Position numbers and translations under genes: made by a program. A stretch of 64,000 nt of DNA from Anoplolepis gracilipes (taxonomy: Eukaryota; Arthropoda; Insecta; Hymenoptera; Formicidae), in NCBI RefSeq assembly GCF_047496725.1, contig NC_132974.1, positions 6,083,501 to 6,147,500 on the forward strand. The letters are read 5' to 3'. Shown one piece after another: positions 46,424 to 58,136 of this stretch. The notes beneath the pieces are model-generated. The model searched no databases. It was not told where the DNA came from and saw nothing but the letters and a program-made list of their open reading frames with translations. Each line of letters starts with the position of its first letter. Within the stretch, counting starts at the first letter, position 1.

Positions 46424-49400
46424 TTATTCAGTGACTCGTGCTTGATCTGCTTCTTCCTGATTTAATACCATCCAATTTTGCGCGCGCCTATCCGAAATAT
46501 CAGTATTCGTAGGTCCGATAAGTGAACGACCGACTTTGATACCGTTTTGACCGGGTTTCAGGTACTTTTCAGCTACATGCAAAAGCTGCTCCTTCGTCAC
46601 AGCTTTCAACTGTTCCCTCTGCCTTTGAAGATCATCATCTGTAATACCGTGGGTGAATTTAGTCATGCCACGATTACTGGGAGGAATAGGAACGTCGATT
46701 TGCTGAAAAACTCCTAGCTTCGCCTCGTCCACGTCGCTCTGGGGTAACGAGTACCCGGCTAGAAAATCGTACGTCTCGTCAAATAGGTCGAAGGTACGAG
46801 TAGAATTCGGGTCTCTGTAAGAGTAAAAGGAGAAGATTCCTTCCGACGTCAATTTCGCGCCTCCACCGTAAGCGCCGCCCTTTTCTCGAATCTCCGGATG
46901 TAGATATATCGAGGTGATCAACTTGGAAAGCACACGTAACGGAGCATAGTCCGGATTCGTATAAGGAACTGTCAGAATGGCCTTGGAGCAATAATTCACT
47001 GTGTATGGGAGTACATGATGATTACCGCTCTCGATCATTTCAGTGCTCTGATCGTTGGTGATGGCATATGAATTCTTCGGAAGACCCTTCAGCGACTCAT
47101 AGAACGTGCGAATACCATCGAGAGCATTGTCCTTGTGTTCTTCGGACAAATTAATGGCCGACCGCAAGTGTTCCTTGTTCAAGACGCGTTCGGCTATATC
47201 TTGCATGTTTTGTATCAGGAAGGACAGATCGCGTATCTGAGCTATTCTCTTCATTCTCGCCACGTACTGCAATCCCGAAAGGCTTTCTTTGGCCCGAGCT
47301 ATCGGAGAGACCAGACTAGCGGCGCTACTCATCGCATACATATGTCCGGAGTGCGAGATGCTGTTGATCAATTCAGCCGCATTCATCTTTACGAGCGTTT
47401 CGAATCGTTGAAGATCGGTCAGTTTAACATTGTTGAACAATTCCGTCCATAATTCCCACATGTAGCTCAAATTGCGATCCAAGCAATACGATTCTACGAG
47501 AATCCCTTCCTCGTACTTCAATTCGCTGTTTTTATTCTCAGCAATGTGATTCGCGAAATTCAAGCCACCGGTCTTCAGCTGCATCATTTGATCGAAGCTT
47601 CTATAATCGTAGTTCTGTGTGCCCATCTTGGAGATAACGTAATTGAAAAGCGGTATCAGTTGCTTCAATTCAGTCGGTAGTTCCTGCGTGTTGAGTATTC
47701 CTCGATAATAGGAGATACCGTTTGTTGGTTGTACGGATAGTTGAAGAGGCACTCCGGATATATCTAGATTAGACGTATTGTACCTCTCCACATCAGCCTT
47801 CAAGTCTTCTATCTTCAATGTCGGTAAGACTTCAACGTTCTCTTTCTTCTGTTGCTCTGCAAGCAAGATTTTTCCGTTGACGTATATTAGTTCCTTCTCC
47901 TCCGTGGAAAGCTCCTCCAGCTTCTCTTTTAGCAATTCTTGCTCAGCAAGCGCTTTTTTCTGTTCATAATTCTCGTCAGGCGACATAGTCAACGTTAATC
48001 TGTGATTATTGTCCCTGAGATAAGTTTTGATTAAACTTTGCAGATACTTGGGATCTTCTTTCATTCGCGACGTGAGTTTCTTGACCGCGTCATTGATTCT
48101 CAATAACTGTATCAAGTCGCCGTTGTGATTCCACAAGGACGTCAGATTAAAGAGTAGATTTAGCCCGAAATTCGACGTTTGATGCTTCACTTGAAGTTCA
48201 ATGCCATGCAGAACAGCTTCAATGTGATCCTTTTCAAATCCTTCGTCAATAACTTTTTCCACGGTGTTGTTGAAAATACTCTCGACCCTCTTGAAATTTT
48301 CGGGCTTTACACCTTGCAGACTTACAACGAACATCGTGTCTTTACATTGCGAATCGAAACCCGTGACCGGACCGAAACCGGTGCTTATGTCTGATTCGAC
48401 TAAAGATTTGTAAAACGCCGAATTCGGACCTCTAAGCAACAGTTGCGACAGCACATACATCTCGAAGGTCGTCTGTATGTCGGTTATATCGTTACACAAA
48501 TGCGATATCGCGATAGAGCCGTGTCTGCTAGGATCTGCAAGTAGTGGATCAGGTCTGCACGTAACATGTTCCTTTTTAGCTTTGTTCCACCGCTTCTCCG
48601 ATGGCACTTCCGACATAGAAGCGTTTATCCGGTCAGATAGGAAGAGATATCGGTCGTTGACAAATTTCAAATGATCTTCTAATGGGAAATTTCCGTACGA
48701 ATAGAAGCGTGAATTGGAAGGATGATAATACTTCATATGGAAATTTAAGAGATCGACGTATTGCAGATTAGGTATGACGAGAGGATCGCCGCCGGAAATT
48801 ACCGAATATGTATGACTCGGTAGAATAGAATTCAATAGACGTTCCGCTAGGATAGCTTGATTGTCGTTGAAAACACCTTTCATTTCGTTAAACACTACGC
48901 CTTTGAATATAATAGGAGAATTTTTGTTATTGACATCCGTGTGTTCTAGCCTCCAGCCCTCTTGTCGGAAATCTAACTCTCGCAGATTTGGCTTGAAGAC
49001 TGAATCCAAATAAACTGATTGTAGATTGCGATAATCCTTCAGGTTTTGCGTCGAGAATGGATATATGGTATAGTCTGGTCCAGTCATGGCGTTCATGAAC
49101 GTAGCCAGAGATCTCCTCAGCATTTTGAAGAACGGATCTCTGCAGGGATACCTCTCACTACCACACAGAGTAGTATGTTCCAATATGTGAGGTAAACCAG
49201 TGGAATTCATGGGAGTTGTACGAAATCCAATGGAGAATACATTATTGGTATCGTCCCTGTCCAAATGCAGATATTGCGCACCTGTGCTAAGGTGCGTCAA
49301 TCTCACTGCAGTGAGAAATAGCTCGTTTATTTTTGATACCTCGTCTACAATAAATCCGTGAATAACTTCGCCCTTTTTAAATTTATCCAGTTTATCTTGT

Positions 49401-49534
49401 GCCAGCTCTCTTTTCGAATGCAGAGCACTTGATTTAACATTTGTTGATGAATGAAGGGCACGATAAGTAAAGTGTTGTTGTAAAGCTGTACTTCTTAAAG
49501 AGGAGTTTCTTGATAAATTTAATAACCTCAACAT
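46424..49534 (-). CDS. PITRM1: Presequence protease, mitochondrial (PITRM1/PreP)
   Basis: A single uninterrupted coding exon of 1,036 residues, practically the human length (1,037). PreP is a matrix M16C metalloprotease that degrades cleaved mitochondrial presequences and other short peptides such as amyloid-beta. The N-terminus (MLRLLNLSRNSSLRSTALQQ) is basic, Ser/Leu-rich and free of acidic residues, as expected for a matrix-targeting signal. The inverted zinc motif HILEH (His116, Glu119, His120) is intact. The GGAYGGGAKLTSEGIFSFYS segment near the C-terminal half contributes to substrate binding in the family. The frame stays open upstream of the chosen Met, but that part is intron: an acceptor (TTTTCAG) at 49555-49561 lies about 20 bases before the ATG, and a matching donor CAG/GTAAGA occurs at 50047-50050. 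The coding exon is intronless while neighbours are not. Confidence 0.97.
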   Translation of the reverse strand: MLRLLNLSRNSSLRSTALQQHFTYRALHSSTNVKSSALHSKRELAQDKLDKFKKGEVIHGFIVDEVSKINELFLTAVRLTHLSTGAQYLHLDRDDTNNVFSIGFRTTPMNSTGLPHILEHTTLCGSERYPCRDPFFKMLRRSLATFMNAMTGPDYTIYPFSTQNLKDYRNLQSVYLDSVFKPNLRELDFRQEGWRLEHTDVNNKNSPIIFKGVVFNEMKGVFNDNQAILAERLLNSILPSHTYSVISGGDPLVIPNLQYVDLLNFHMKYYHPSNSRFYSYGNFPLEDHLKFVNDRYLFLSDRINASMSEVPSEKRWNKAKKEHVTCRPDPLLADPSRHGSIAISHLCNDITDIQTTFEMYVLSQLLLRGPNSAFYKSLVESDISTGFGPVTGFDSQCKDTMFVVSLQGVKPENFKRVESIFNNTVEKVIDEGFEKDHIEAVLHGIELQVKHQTSNFGLNLLFNLTSLWNHNGDLIQLLRINDAVKKLTSRMKEDPKYLQSLIKTYLRDNNHRLTLTMSPDENYEQKKALAEQELLKEKLEELSTEEKELIYVNGKILLAEQQKKENVEVLPTLKIEDLKADVERYNTSNLDISGVPLQLSVQPTNGISYYRGILNTQELPTELKQLIPLFNYVISKMGTQNYDYRSFDQMMQLKTGGLNFANHIAENKNSELKYEEGILVESYCLDRNLSYMWELWTELFNNVKLTDLQRFETLVKMNAAELINSISHSGHMYAMSSAASLVSPIARAKESLSGLQYVARMKRIAQIRDLSFLIQNMQDIAERVLNKEHLRSAINLSEEHKDNALDGIRTFYESLKGLPKNSYAITNDQSTEMIESGNHHVLPYTVNYCSKAILTVPYTNPDYAPLRVLSKLITSIYLHPEIREKGGAYGGGAKLTSEGIFSFYSYRDPNSTRTFDLFDETYDFLAGYSLPQSDVDEAKLGVFQQIDVPIPPSNRGMTKFTHGITDDDLQRQREQLKAVTKEQLLHVAEKYLKPGQNGIKVGRSLIGPTNTDISDRRAQNWMVLNQEEADQARVTE

Positions 49535-50308
49535 TTTTGGAATAAGAATTGTATCTGAAAATAAAATACAGTGATATGTCAGAGTGCTATACAAGATTAT
49601 AGAGATCTTATACGTTAATATAAAAATTATTATATATTTTATAAATGATATATTAAGTATAACGATACTTACTAATTTCTCTTGAATAATTCCAAGTTGA
49701 TTTAAATTATATGTAAAGCTTTTGATTACAACTAAACACAATTTCACTTACATTCTACTTTAATTTTTTAATTTTGTAATAAATCTTTTTAATTGGATAC
49801 TAATATTAACATATTTTTTAAAACAAAAAAGGAGTCATATTATAAATAAAGATATTAATTAAAAAATTAAAAATTGTAAGAATATTAAGAATACTTTGAC
49901 AAATTAGAAATGTCAGTTAGTGAAGCAGGATGATTATGAGATAGTCTTTAGTGATGCAATACTCGCAATAATTCGTAATCAAATATCGATGTTGCCGGAA
50001 TAACAAAGAGACATAACCATGTCAAAAGCGAATATAAATAATCTTACCTGTCGTTTTGCCAAAGTTTATTGATACTACAACAATAACGATTGAAATATTT
50101 TTTTATCAATTTGTTGCGAAACTTGTCAAATATCTTTTGTACATTTCTCGCAACAAAAAATTGAATTGCATTCAGATTCTTATTTGATAGTCTTGAACGT
50201 GTTTAAAGGGTTAGGTAACATATATTGTTACCTAACCTTTACTTATAATCAATCGTTTACTGGCAGGAGAGAAATTTCTTATCACAAGCATGTAACAATC
50301 AATGAATA

Positions 50309-50461
50309 AAGGTGCCTTTTCATGCTGACGCTCGACGCTCATTTTCAGCGTCAAAAGACATCACGTGACCAAAAATAAAAATACCAATTCGTCAATTTTG
50401 ATCACGTGATCTGTTTTGACGCCAAAAATGAGCGTTGAGCGTCAGCATGAAAAGGCACCTT
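50309..50461. mobile_element. 153-bp palindromic MITE/fold-back element
   Basis: Starts AAGGTGCCTTTTCATGCTGA and ends with its exact reverse complement (TCAGCATGAAAAGGCACCTT). Inner arms pair nearly perfectly (GACGCTCGACGCTCATTTT with AAAATGAGCGTTGAGCGTC; TCACGTGA palindromes near both inner ends). About 60 bases of arm on each side enclose an AT-rich centre. No coding capacity. Typical miniature inverted-repeat element; a target duplication (possibly AATA) is uncertain. Confidence 0.75.
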
Positions 50462-50948
50462 AATAATAATAATTTATAAAAACAAACATACTTTTTTGTC
50501 AATAATACATTGATTATACCACATTTATTTTCTAGAGAACTATGATATAGTTCTATTTTGGTTTTATTTTCTATTTATCCAATAATATCCACTATAATGT
50601 AATAAATATTTATATTTTTTAACTTTTGATATTTTTTTAAATATTTTTTTACATCATGGTATTCACTAGCAATACAAAATACAAATGCTAATCAATATTT
50701 TTTTCGTTTTTTGAGAAATCTAGATTACATAATTAAAATAAATATATATATGAATTCATATATGCGTATACATTTTATTTCATACAAAACAGATATTTAT
50801 AAATTTTTCTTATTGTAAAATGTATATAGGTATTTATATTTTACAATTTATATAAATATATAGAGTTATATATATTTTACAATTTTTTTTACATTTTTAA
50901 ATTATAATATAAAATATTATAAAACTATGTATTTATAAAAACTTTGTG

Positions 50949-50949
<1 letters not shown>

Positions 50950-51000
<51 letters not shown>
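50950..51000. repeat. (TA)n microsatellite
   Basis: About 50 bases of TA dinucleotides, followed directly by a palindrome at 51001-51036. Confidence 0.9.
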
Positions 51001-51004
<4 letters not shown>

Positions 51005-51753
51005 ATTAAACATATATATATATATGTTTAATACAAAATTGCACTCATTAATTTATTAATATTGCTATATATAAATTTATCTTATAAATATATTCTTATT
51101 TATTAAATCATTTTATATAAATATATTATATATTATATTTATATAAATATAAATATATATATATATTGCACAGTATGACTCTCATTATATAATATAACAG
51201 TTTGTGCTGTATATCTAATTTGTACAATATTAAAAAAAAATTCACAAAGCTCATATACATATACACACTAATACATATATGAGACATTTTTCTCCCTCCC
51301 TCCCTCTCTCTCTCTCTCTCTCTTTCTGAGATTTAATTTCAAAATTATAATTAGAATTATATTCAATTAGAATTAAATCACATTTGGATGAAATTATATT
51401 AAAAATATATCAACAAAGATATTTTTCTGACTGTTAAATAAACTATCCTTAAAAAGAAAGAAAAAACAGAAAAGAGAAAAGCAGTGAAAAAAAGTAAAAA
51501 AATAGATAAAAATACAATCACTCATAGTATAAAAATCGTAATTTTGCTTCAGAACTTTTTAAAGTAATCTAGTAGAGAGAATGAACATTTCTTTCTTTGT
51601 CGCAATCGAGTATCACATAAAGTACTTAGTTTATATTATACTATAGTTTATATTATACTTTTAGTTAAATATATTACAAATTATACTATTCATTAAATTA
51701 TTTGTAAGGTAAATAAAATATAGAGAGACAAGAGAAAAATATGATGACTTATA

Positions 51754-54489
51754 CTAATCGCCAGCTGATTGAGTGTTTTGTTTCAGAATTTTCAAAATCT
51801 TCATACCAGCAATTGTGAAGGCAACAGATAGCTTTAGCTCCTCCGCTTGCCGTAGCGGCGACTTGTTTTGGGCATTGTAAACATTGATGTTTGCACCGTA
51901 TCTCACCAACAGACCCACAAGCTTCACGTTGCCGGCTGCGGTCGCTAGGTGCAACGACGTGTCATTGTTGTGGTCCTTGGCATCTATGTCGCAAGTTCCG
52001 CAGTTGAGCAGTAGCTTCGCCGCATCGATGCGATTGTTGCGACACGCCAGGTGTAGCGGAGTTCGACCCTCCGACTTGGTCATCGCATTCACGTTCGCAC
52101 CAGCATCCAGGAGTAGCTGCACCATCTCGACACGACCGATCGCACTCGCCACATGCAACGCCGTCTCGCCGAGATCATTGCAAGCGTTGATCGCGAGCAC
52201 CCGTTGCCTCCGCTCACGCTCAAATTTACGCTCGCATTTTCGCTCACCAAGCGCCGAACAACGCTCGCAGTCGCACAGTGGATGATGGCACAGATTCGCG
52301 CGAGAGCCTGGCAGTCGCTCATTCCGATAAACCTCTAATCCCAGATAATAGCACGCTAAGCATACATCACCGTCGACTATGGCGGCAAGCAATTTGTCCA
52401 TTAGACGATGCTGCGCGTTAATATAATTCTTTGGTTGTTTTGGCAGGCTCTCCAGGTTGTCTAATGTAGCCCAATGCTGCTGAAACGGCATCGACTGATG
52501 GGATTGCACGAGAGTTTTGCGGTTCTTCTGGGACAAAGCAACGTTCTTGAGGATGTCGTTCGCAGATGTTGAGTAGCGCCTGAGCAACTCGGCGATGCTC
52601 TCACTGTACGTAATATTTAGTGATGTTTGACCCTTCTTATTGGTCAATCTGCCGTTTGCACCGTACTCTAAGAGGATGCCAACAATCGCGCAGTAACCCC
52701 ATCTCGCCGCGAAATGCAACGGTGTATCACCGTTATCATTGGTAGCATTTACATTAACTGATATCTTCATATGTTCTGATAGGTATAGTAACGCCTTCAC
52801 GCAGCTCTCGTGACCGCGGTCCACGGCGAGATGCAGCGGTGTATTTCCTTGCAAGTCCATCATCGTGGGATCCGCGTTGGCGTGCAACATCAGCAACAAA
52901 ATATTCTGGTGGCCCTTGATGCAAGCGTAATGAAGAGGCGTTAGACCATCCGAATCGGTGGCATTTATATCTGTATCACGGTCGAGAAGAAAATCCACGA
53001 TCACTATTTGATCGTACATAACTGCGATGTGCAACAAAGTTAGACCTTTGTCGTCCTTGGGACATGAATTTAGCTCTCGGTGTTTCATCCAATTTCGCTC
53101 GCAGGACACACAGGTACATAAAGGATGACAAAACGGAATCTCATCATCCTGGTTGGATCTTTCATAAGTCAATATCCTCTCTACTTCGGATAGATTGCCG
53201 TTCTTGACACATGCAAATAAATAATTGACAGATGAGCGATCCGATTTGTCTATCAATTGACTATATCTATCTGGATTAATTGCGCACTTGTTTCCCTCAC
53301 AGATTACTCCGGACTTGATGCACTCAATTGCAGCCTCCAGCGATGTTATCAGAAAACAGGTTTCGTCCGCTTCGTAAGCGGAACTTGTGGAAAGACGGAA
53401 TTGTCTCATAAAGAATAATTGCGCCATCCAGTTCGATAAACCGACATTAACAACGAGAAACATAAGTATCGGTAGAAGATCATCGGATGAGACGGTAAAC
53501 TTTCCACGCGAAACGTAATTCACAGTTCTCCTGAGACATTCGATTTTACCTAACACAGTCACATAGCAATCTAACCGTGAGAGTTCCATTTTTCCTCCAT
53601 GGACGCAAGATTCCAAGTCTGATCGTACTCGAAGGTCGCTCAATAGAATCCCATCTAGATTCCTAATAATTTTGTTCAAGCACGCATCTTCTACAGCGGT
53701 ACAAGTGGATAATGATCTTAGCAGTACCTCTTTTAAAGCGTAAAGAATATATGTTTCTAGCGATACTCTAATATTCCAACAATATTGCTTACTACCTGAG
53801 AACTTTTTTTTCAATGCTGCATTTTCCAGTAGCATTTTGAGACAATCTGCATACAATTCATGCACTAAATCTGTTTGCATTTGCATTGGTTTGCGCTCTA
53901 AGCTTTTATTAACACATAAGAAGTCTTTGATTTTGGTTTCCAAGTTATCGTGGAGTTGTCCATCAAGCAGTTCCACTTGGAGAAAGTTTACAGCTTCCTG
54001 GAGACTTGTGATTACATTCACACAGTTGTCCGAGACACACATATTAGCATCCAAAGGTTGTTCTATGCACCTACAGAACACAATATTGTGTTAATCAAAT
54101 TAACACTTTGGCACTGTAATTTAAATGTATACTTACCATACACAATATTTATGCAATTTCTGATTGTAAAAAATTTCCTCGAAAAGCAAGCGAGTAGAAT
54201 ATCGTTCGCCGTACATATAATCATACTTGACAATCAGGACTCTGTCCACGAGCAACACTTCCCTGCCGTTCAGACTGTCAAATCGACCGGCAGAGAAGTC
54301 CTGCTTGGGAATCAGGATATGAGCGTTAATTTCGTCCTCTCGCAATTCGCGAGTCGAAAAGCTTCCAGTCCGTGGAACGCAGATAATCCAGCCTTCCTGG
54401 ATAACCCGTTGAAATATAGTTTCATATTCATTCCTTAGTTGCTGTAGGAATTGATTCTCCGACAAATCCTCATCGTATTCCGTGTTCAT
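51754..54489 (-). CDS. ANKRD27: Ankyrin repeat domain-containing protein 27 (VARP)
   Basis: Two minus-strand exons, 54137-54489 and 51754-54070, join in phase to 889 residues (human 1,050). VARP is an endosomal Rab21/Rab32/38 effector and GEF that binds VAMP7 and retromer to sort cargo. The N-terminus (YDEDLSENQFLQQL) matches the family. A VPS9 GEF domain lies around residues 230-375, with DDLLPILMFLVVNVGLSNWM and CFLITSLEAAIE. Two ankyrin blocks follow at about 459-610 and 745-875. Two cysteine clusters, CHPLCTCVSCE (about 432) and CHHPLCDCERC (about 712), correspond to the zinc microdomains that in vertebrate VARP bind VPS29 of retromer. The vertebrate C-terminal tail after the second ankyrin block is missing, since the protein stops soon after the last repeat. 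Nearly all coding sequence is in one exon. Confidence 0.95.
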
Positions 54490-55643
54490 GATTAAATAGT
54501 CATCAATTGATCTTGTCTCGATACTATTTAAATTTATTATTTCCTGGAGTGTTGTCGAAATCGGATGTGTGCGATAGAATTGAATGTCAAGTAAAAATTG
54601 CTGGGGCGAAACTGTAATAATGATGCGGAATTCCGGCTGTCTTCTTGGGAATTGGCATCGTGTGCACGATATTTATAATTGTTTTTTTTTCTATATATAT
54701 TAAATTAGATGTTTTAAGATTATTCAAATTACTTGAGGTATCTTATCACAGACTATTTTTCTATTCCTCTTTTTCAATTTTTCAACTTTAAAATCTTAAT
54801 ATGACAACATATGACAGTTCATAGTACTAAGTGCTAATTAATGTTTTTTTTGAGGTTCAGTTATATTAAGAATGCGTCCAAAAATCAAGGACAAAAGGAG
54901 CAAAGATTCCTACATCTTGATTGGTCAACCAAAAGATACTCTACCCTACGAGTAGGATTTCCGAACGCACTCTATGTCAGGTTGGGTTAGAGAAAAATTG
55001 AGGATGCTTGACTTCGTCAGTAGCTATATACAAGTAGTTATTAAATAAAGAACCGCTTTTTTTTACGTTTGTGTGTAGAGTTCCCGTAAAAAGTAATTGT
55101 TAGGAGACATAATTGAGGCGTAATACATAGATTGTAAGTTTAATTTTAATAATTTCGAAATTAATTTCTACATTTTTAAACTATATATATCTCTTTTAAG
55201 ATATTCATGTTTTTATATCGCTTAAATTCTTCATGGAGTGATCAAATACTTATATACATAAACCTTGCAAAATGGCATGCGAATTAAAATACAATATTTT
55301 TCTTGTAGTTATTTGCATATTTATAGACCATTATGTTACTCAAGCGAACGAGAAGAAATATTATTGAATGATTTTTATACAAAAATATTACAGAAATATT
55401 TCTGAAGCTTCATTTTTGTATTAATTTAGAGACTTTTTTTATTTGAAGAAGAGAGAAAGGAAAGAGAGATAAAGAAAAATCAAATTTTTTAATTAAAAAA
55501 TAATTTAAATAAATATAGCTTTCCTTCTCTTTTTTCCTTTTTTTCCTCTATATGAATATTTATATTTTTCAGATTGTGGAAAGAGAGAGAAAGGAGGGGG
55601 GGAGAGAGAGGAAGGCAGAGGAAAGGACAACTGCAGCATGCAA

Positions 55644-55646
<3 letters not shown>

Positions 55647-55685
<39 letters not shown>
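55647..55685. repeat. (TA)n microsatellite
   Basis: About 39 bases of TA dinucleotides. Confidence 0.9.
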
Positions 55686-55689
<4 letters not shown>

Positions 55690-55879
55690 ATGTATTAATT
55701 TTATGCAGTTACGCAATAATTGTTTCTGATTGCATTTCTTGCGCATATACGCAATCTGCGTAAAAATTACGTTTAGCTAACGTAAAATGTATGACTTTCA
55801 AGAGCATTATGTATTTAATTATCCATAAAGTTCACGCATTGCACGATTTTTACAATTGCAGGAAAACGCACTTCGAATA

Positions 55880-56083
55880 TCAACACGTCGTATTTCTCGT
55901 AGGAAAATATTGCTCCATAGATACGTCGATTAATTGACGCTTATTTTGTAAAATGCCATCTGCATAAAGCTTGTTAAAAATCGGGCAGCGCGTAATTATA
56001 GCGAATGACTGTTGTACTATCTGGTCATCATTAACGTAACAATGCACGCGATACGTTCTGTAAGTTTCAATTATATCATGCAA
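55880..56083 (-). other. Candidate small frame or exon, unrecognised
   Basis: A 67-codon minus-strand frame with balanced composition (it contains VHCYVNDDQIVQQSFAIITR and ends QYFPTRNTTC). A possible acceptor, GAAACTTACAG, lies just inside its start, so it could be the terminal exon of an unseen gene. No family is recognised and no partner exon was found. Chance is equally likely. Confidence 0.2.
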
Positions 56084-58136
56084 GTATCACGAAATCGAAT
56101 ATTGAGAATGATATAGAAACTTGAATGCGACACACAAGAAAAAAAAACAAAATTATTTAATTTTTCACAAAATTTGATACCATTTTATATGCAAATTTAA
56201 TGAAACAGATTATAAAGACACACCTTTTTGTTTATATTATATTCGTAGTATTATAATTATCATGTCTAATTAAGTTTTAATATGTGTTTAATTTGGATTC
56301 AAATACTTGATGATGAGATTAATCGTATTCGAGATTAATCACTGGATACTAATCAAGTAGAATGATTTCTTCTGCTCATTGAGTTATATGAAAATTAAAC
56401 ATCTATATAATTAATTGGTTTCCGATTTATATTTACATGGAGATATCTTGGCTGTTCTTCTTCAATACCGACACGTTGTCTTTATTGTCTTTTTCCCTTT
56501 ACAATCTCGTTTCTCAGTTACGTGAAATGTCAAACACATTTTGTCTCTTAAAGTAAAAAATTTTAACAATTTCGTACATATAAATTTGTCATAATTTTAT
56601 CAAAGTAAAATTTTTATTTGGATTTATATTTTTATATATACATTCTTTGTTTTTTAATTATTTTTTATTTAAAAAAATCTTCGACACATTTCCTAAATCT
56701 TGTTAAAATGCTATGTTAATGTAGAAGAGTGAAAGGGAGATAGTAGAGAGTGTAACTGGATCGATATGGATTTCATAGAACGGGTTCTTAAAATGCGCTG
56801 ATCACCGGTGAATTAATAAATCTTGTTGCATATTTTTTAAAAGATGTATGCTTGTTATTATAACTTTGCGAGGCTTGCAATGAGATATAGACCTTATCTA
56901 TATATTTCGAGATATCCCTTCTGCGAACGCAATCTGTGAATAATTAAACAGTGAGAAAAACTTCTCAGAATTAGTCTCAGAACTATAAACCTTATTTATC
57001 TATTCTTAACAATTAGCGTGGATAGTTTGCATGCATTTTCCTTTAATTTATGATAAACTTAAACTTGGAATAAAAAGAAACACGCGAATTATCGCGAGTT
57101 TTTATAAAGCATTTTTGCACGGAGTTAGCAATTTTGAATTATAATGATGCGACAAAAGGAATTCGAGCATCTATAATTACATCTAACGACGTGATTACGA
57201 AGGAAGAAAAAAACGCGTATTACGTAAAGTTTGCGATTTTCAACGAGTCTGCGGTAAACCTTGCCACAGCTTTCATTGTTTAATCGATAATGGAACAATA
57301 TTTTACAATGTATTTTACATGATCGCGGTAAAATAAAATCGGTTTATTATGTACATTATATATATCAAATAAAATTTATAAAACATAGAACTGTTGGAAA
57401 ATTAATAAGTTAATTAATATGTGTTTATTTCTGAGACTTTCCCTCTGAGTTGGATATGAGACCATTAGAATAGCCGTGTTTGATATGATTAAATTCGTCA
57501 ATGTTTTAATTTCTATTATTAATCGTTTTTTCGTAATAAGATTTGCTTATGAATCTCCAGAGATTTCTAAGGATGAGTTGGACTATATTTCCATTTTTCT
57601 TTGCGATAATGACGAAATTGTGATATATTAGCGATTTATGTATATAATTCACATACCATTTTATACTTACAAAAAAAAATTAAACTTTACTAAATTTACT
57701 TATAATCTCTATTTATCTTATGTAAAATACATATATGTACAATTCATTATTTGCCCATCGTCTCTAATTTACAATTCCTCCTTTCAGGACAAAAACTGCT
57801 TACTTGCGTAAAAGTCGCATTGCGATGCTGATTAACGCACATTCGCAATTCGCGGCGTCCAGAGCCGTGCGAACTTAACGCTTGAATTATTATTCAAGGA
57901 TTATGTGCGAGAGTGAATACAACGCACGTCTTTTTCATTTATCATCTCATCGTCATGCGGATGCAATGTGAAATTCTCGAAGAATGTGGAGAATCGACAG
58001 ATGGAACTTGCGCTTGTCGAATAAAAAAAAAACGATATCTAAGATATCTACACGAGATCTTTTTTTTCCGGAAGAAGAGCTGGACTATTTTGTTAAGTGT
58101 TTAACTTTGTGGAGCACCGCGCCGAGAACAACGCTT

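Larger units (their letters stand above)
49535..51753. other. PITRM1 upstream region and AT-rich spacer
   Basis: Contains the inferred PITRM1 5' UTR intron (49555-50047) with a 5' UTR exon starting at 50048, a short hairpin at 50206-50240, a fold-back element at 50309-50461, TA-rich repeats (50950-51000), a 36-base palindrome (51001-51036) and a CT tract (51297-51323). From about 51330 to 51753 lies the probable ANKRD27 3' UTR. No coding frame was supported. Confidence 0.5.
54490..58136. other. Intergenic region between ANKRD27 and the SLC17 gene
   Basis: AT-rich DNA with a (TA)n tract at 55647-55685, GA-rich stretches near 55580-55620 and no convincing gene. The one frame of protein-like composition (55880-56083, minus) is listed separately. 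The left part should contain the ANKRD27 promoter. Confidence 0.5.

Noticed and set aside
49535..49747. N-terminal extension of PITRM1 from an upstream in-frame ATG
   Set aside because: Hydrophobic, unlike any PreP; an acceptor (TTTTCAG) lies just before the canonical MLRLL start, so the extension is intron.
51884..52285. 133-codon plus-strand frame
   Set aside because: Antisense shadow of the ANKRD27 ankyrin repeats.
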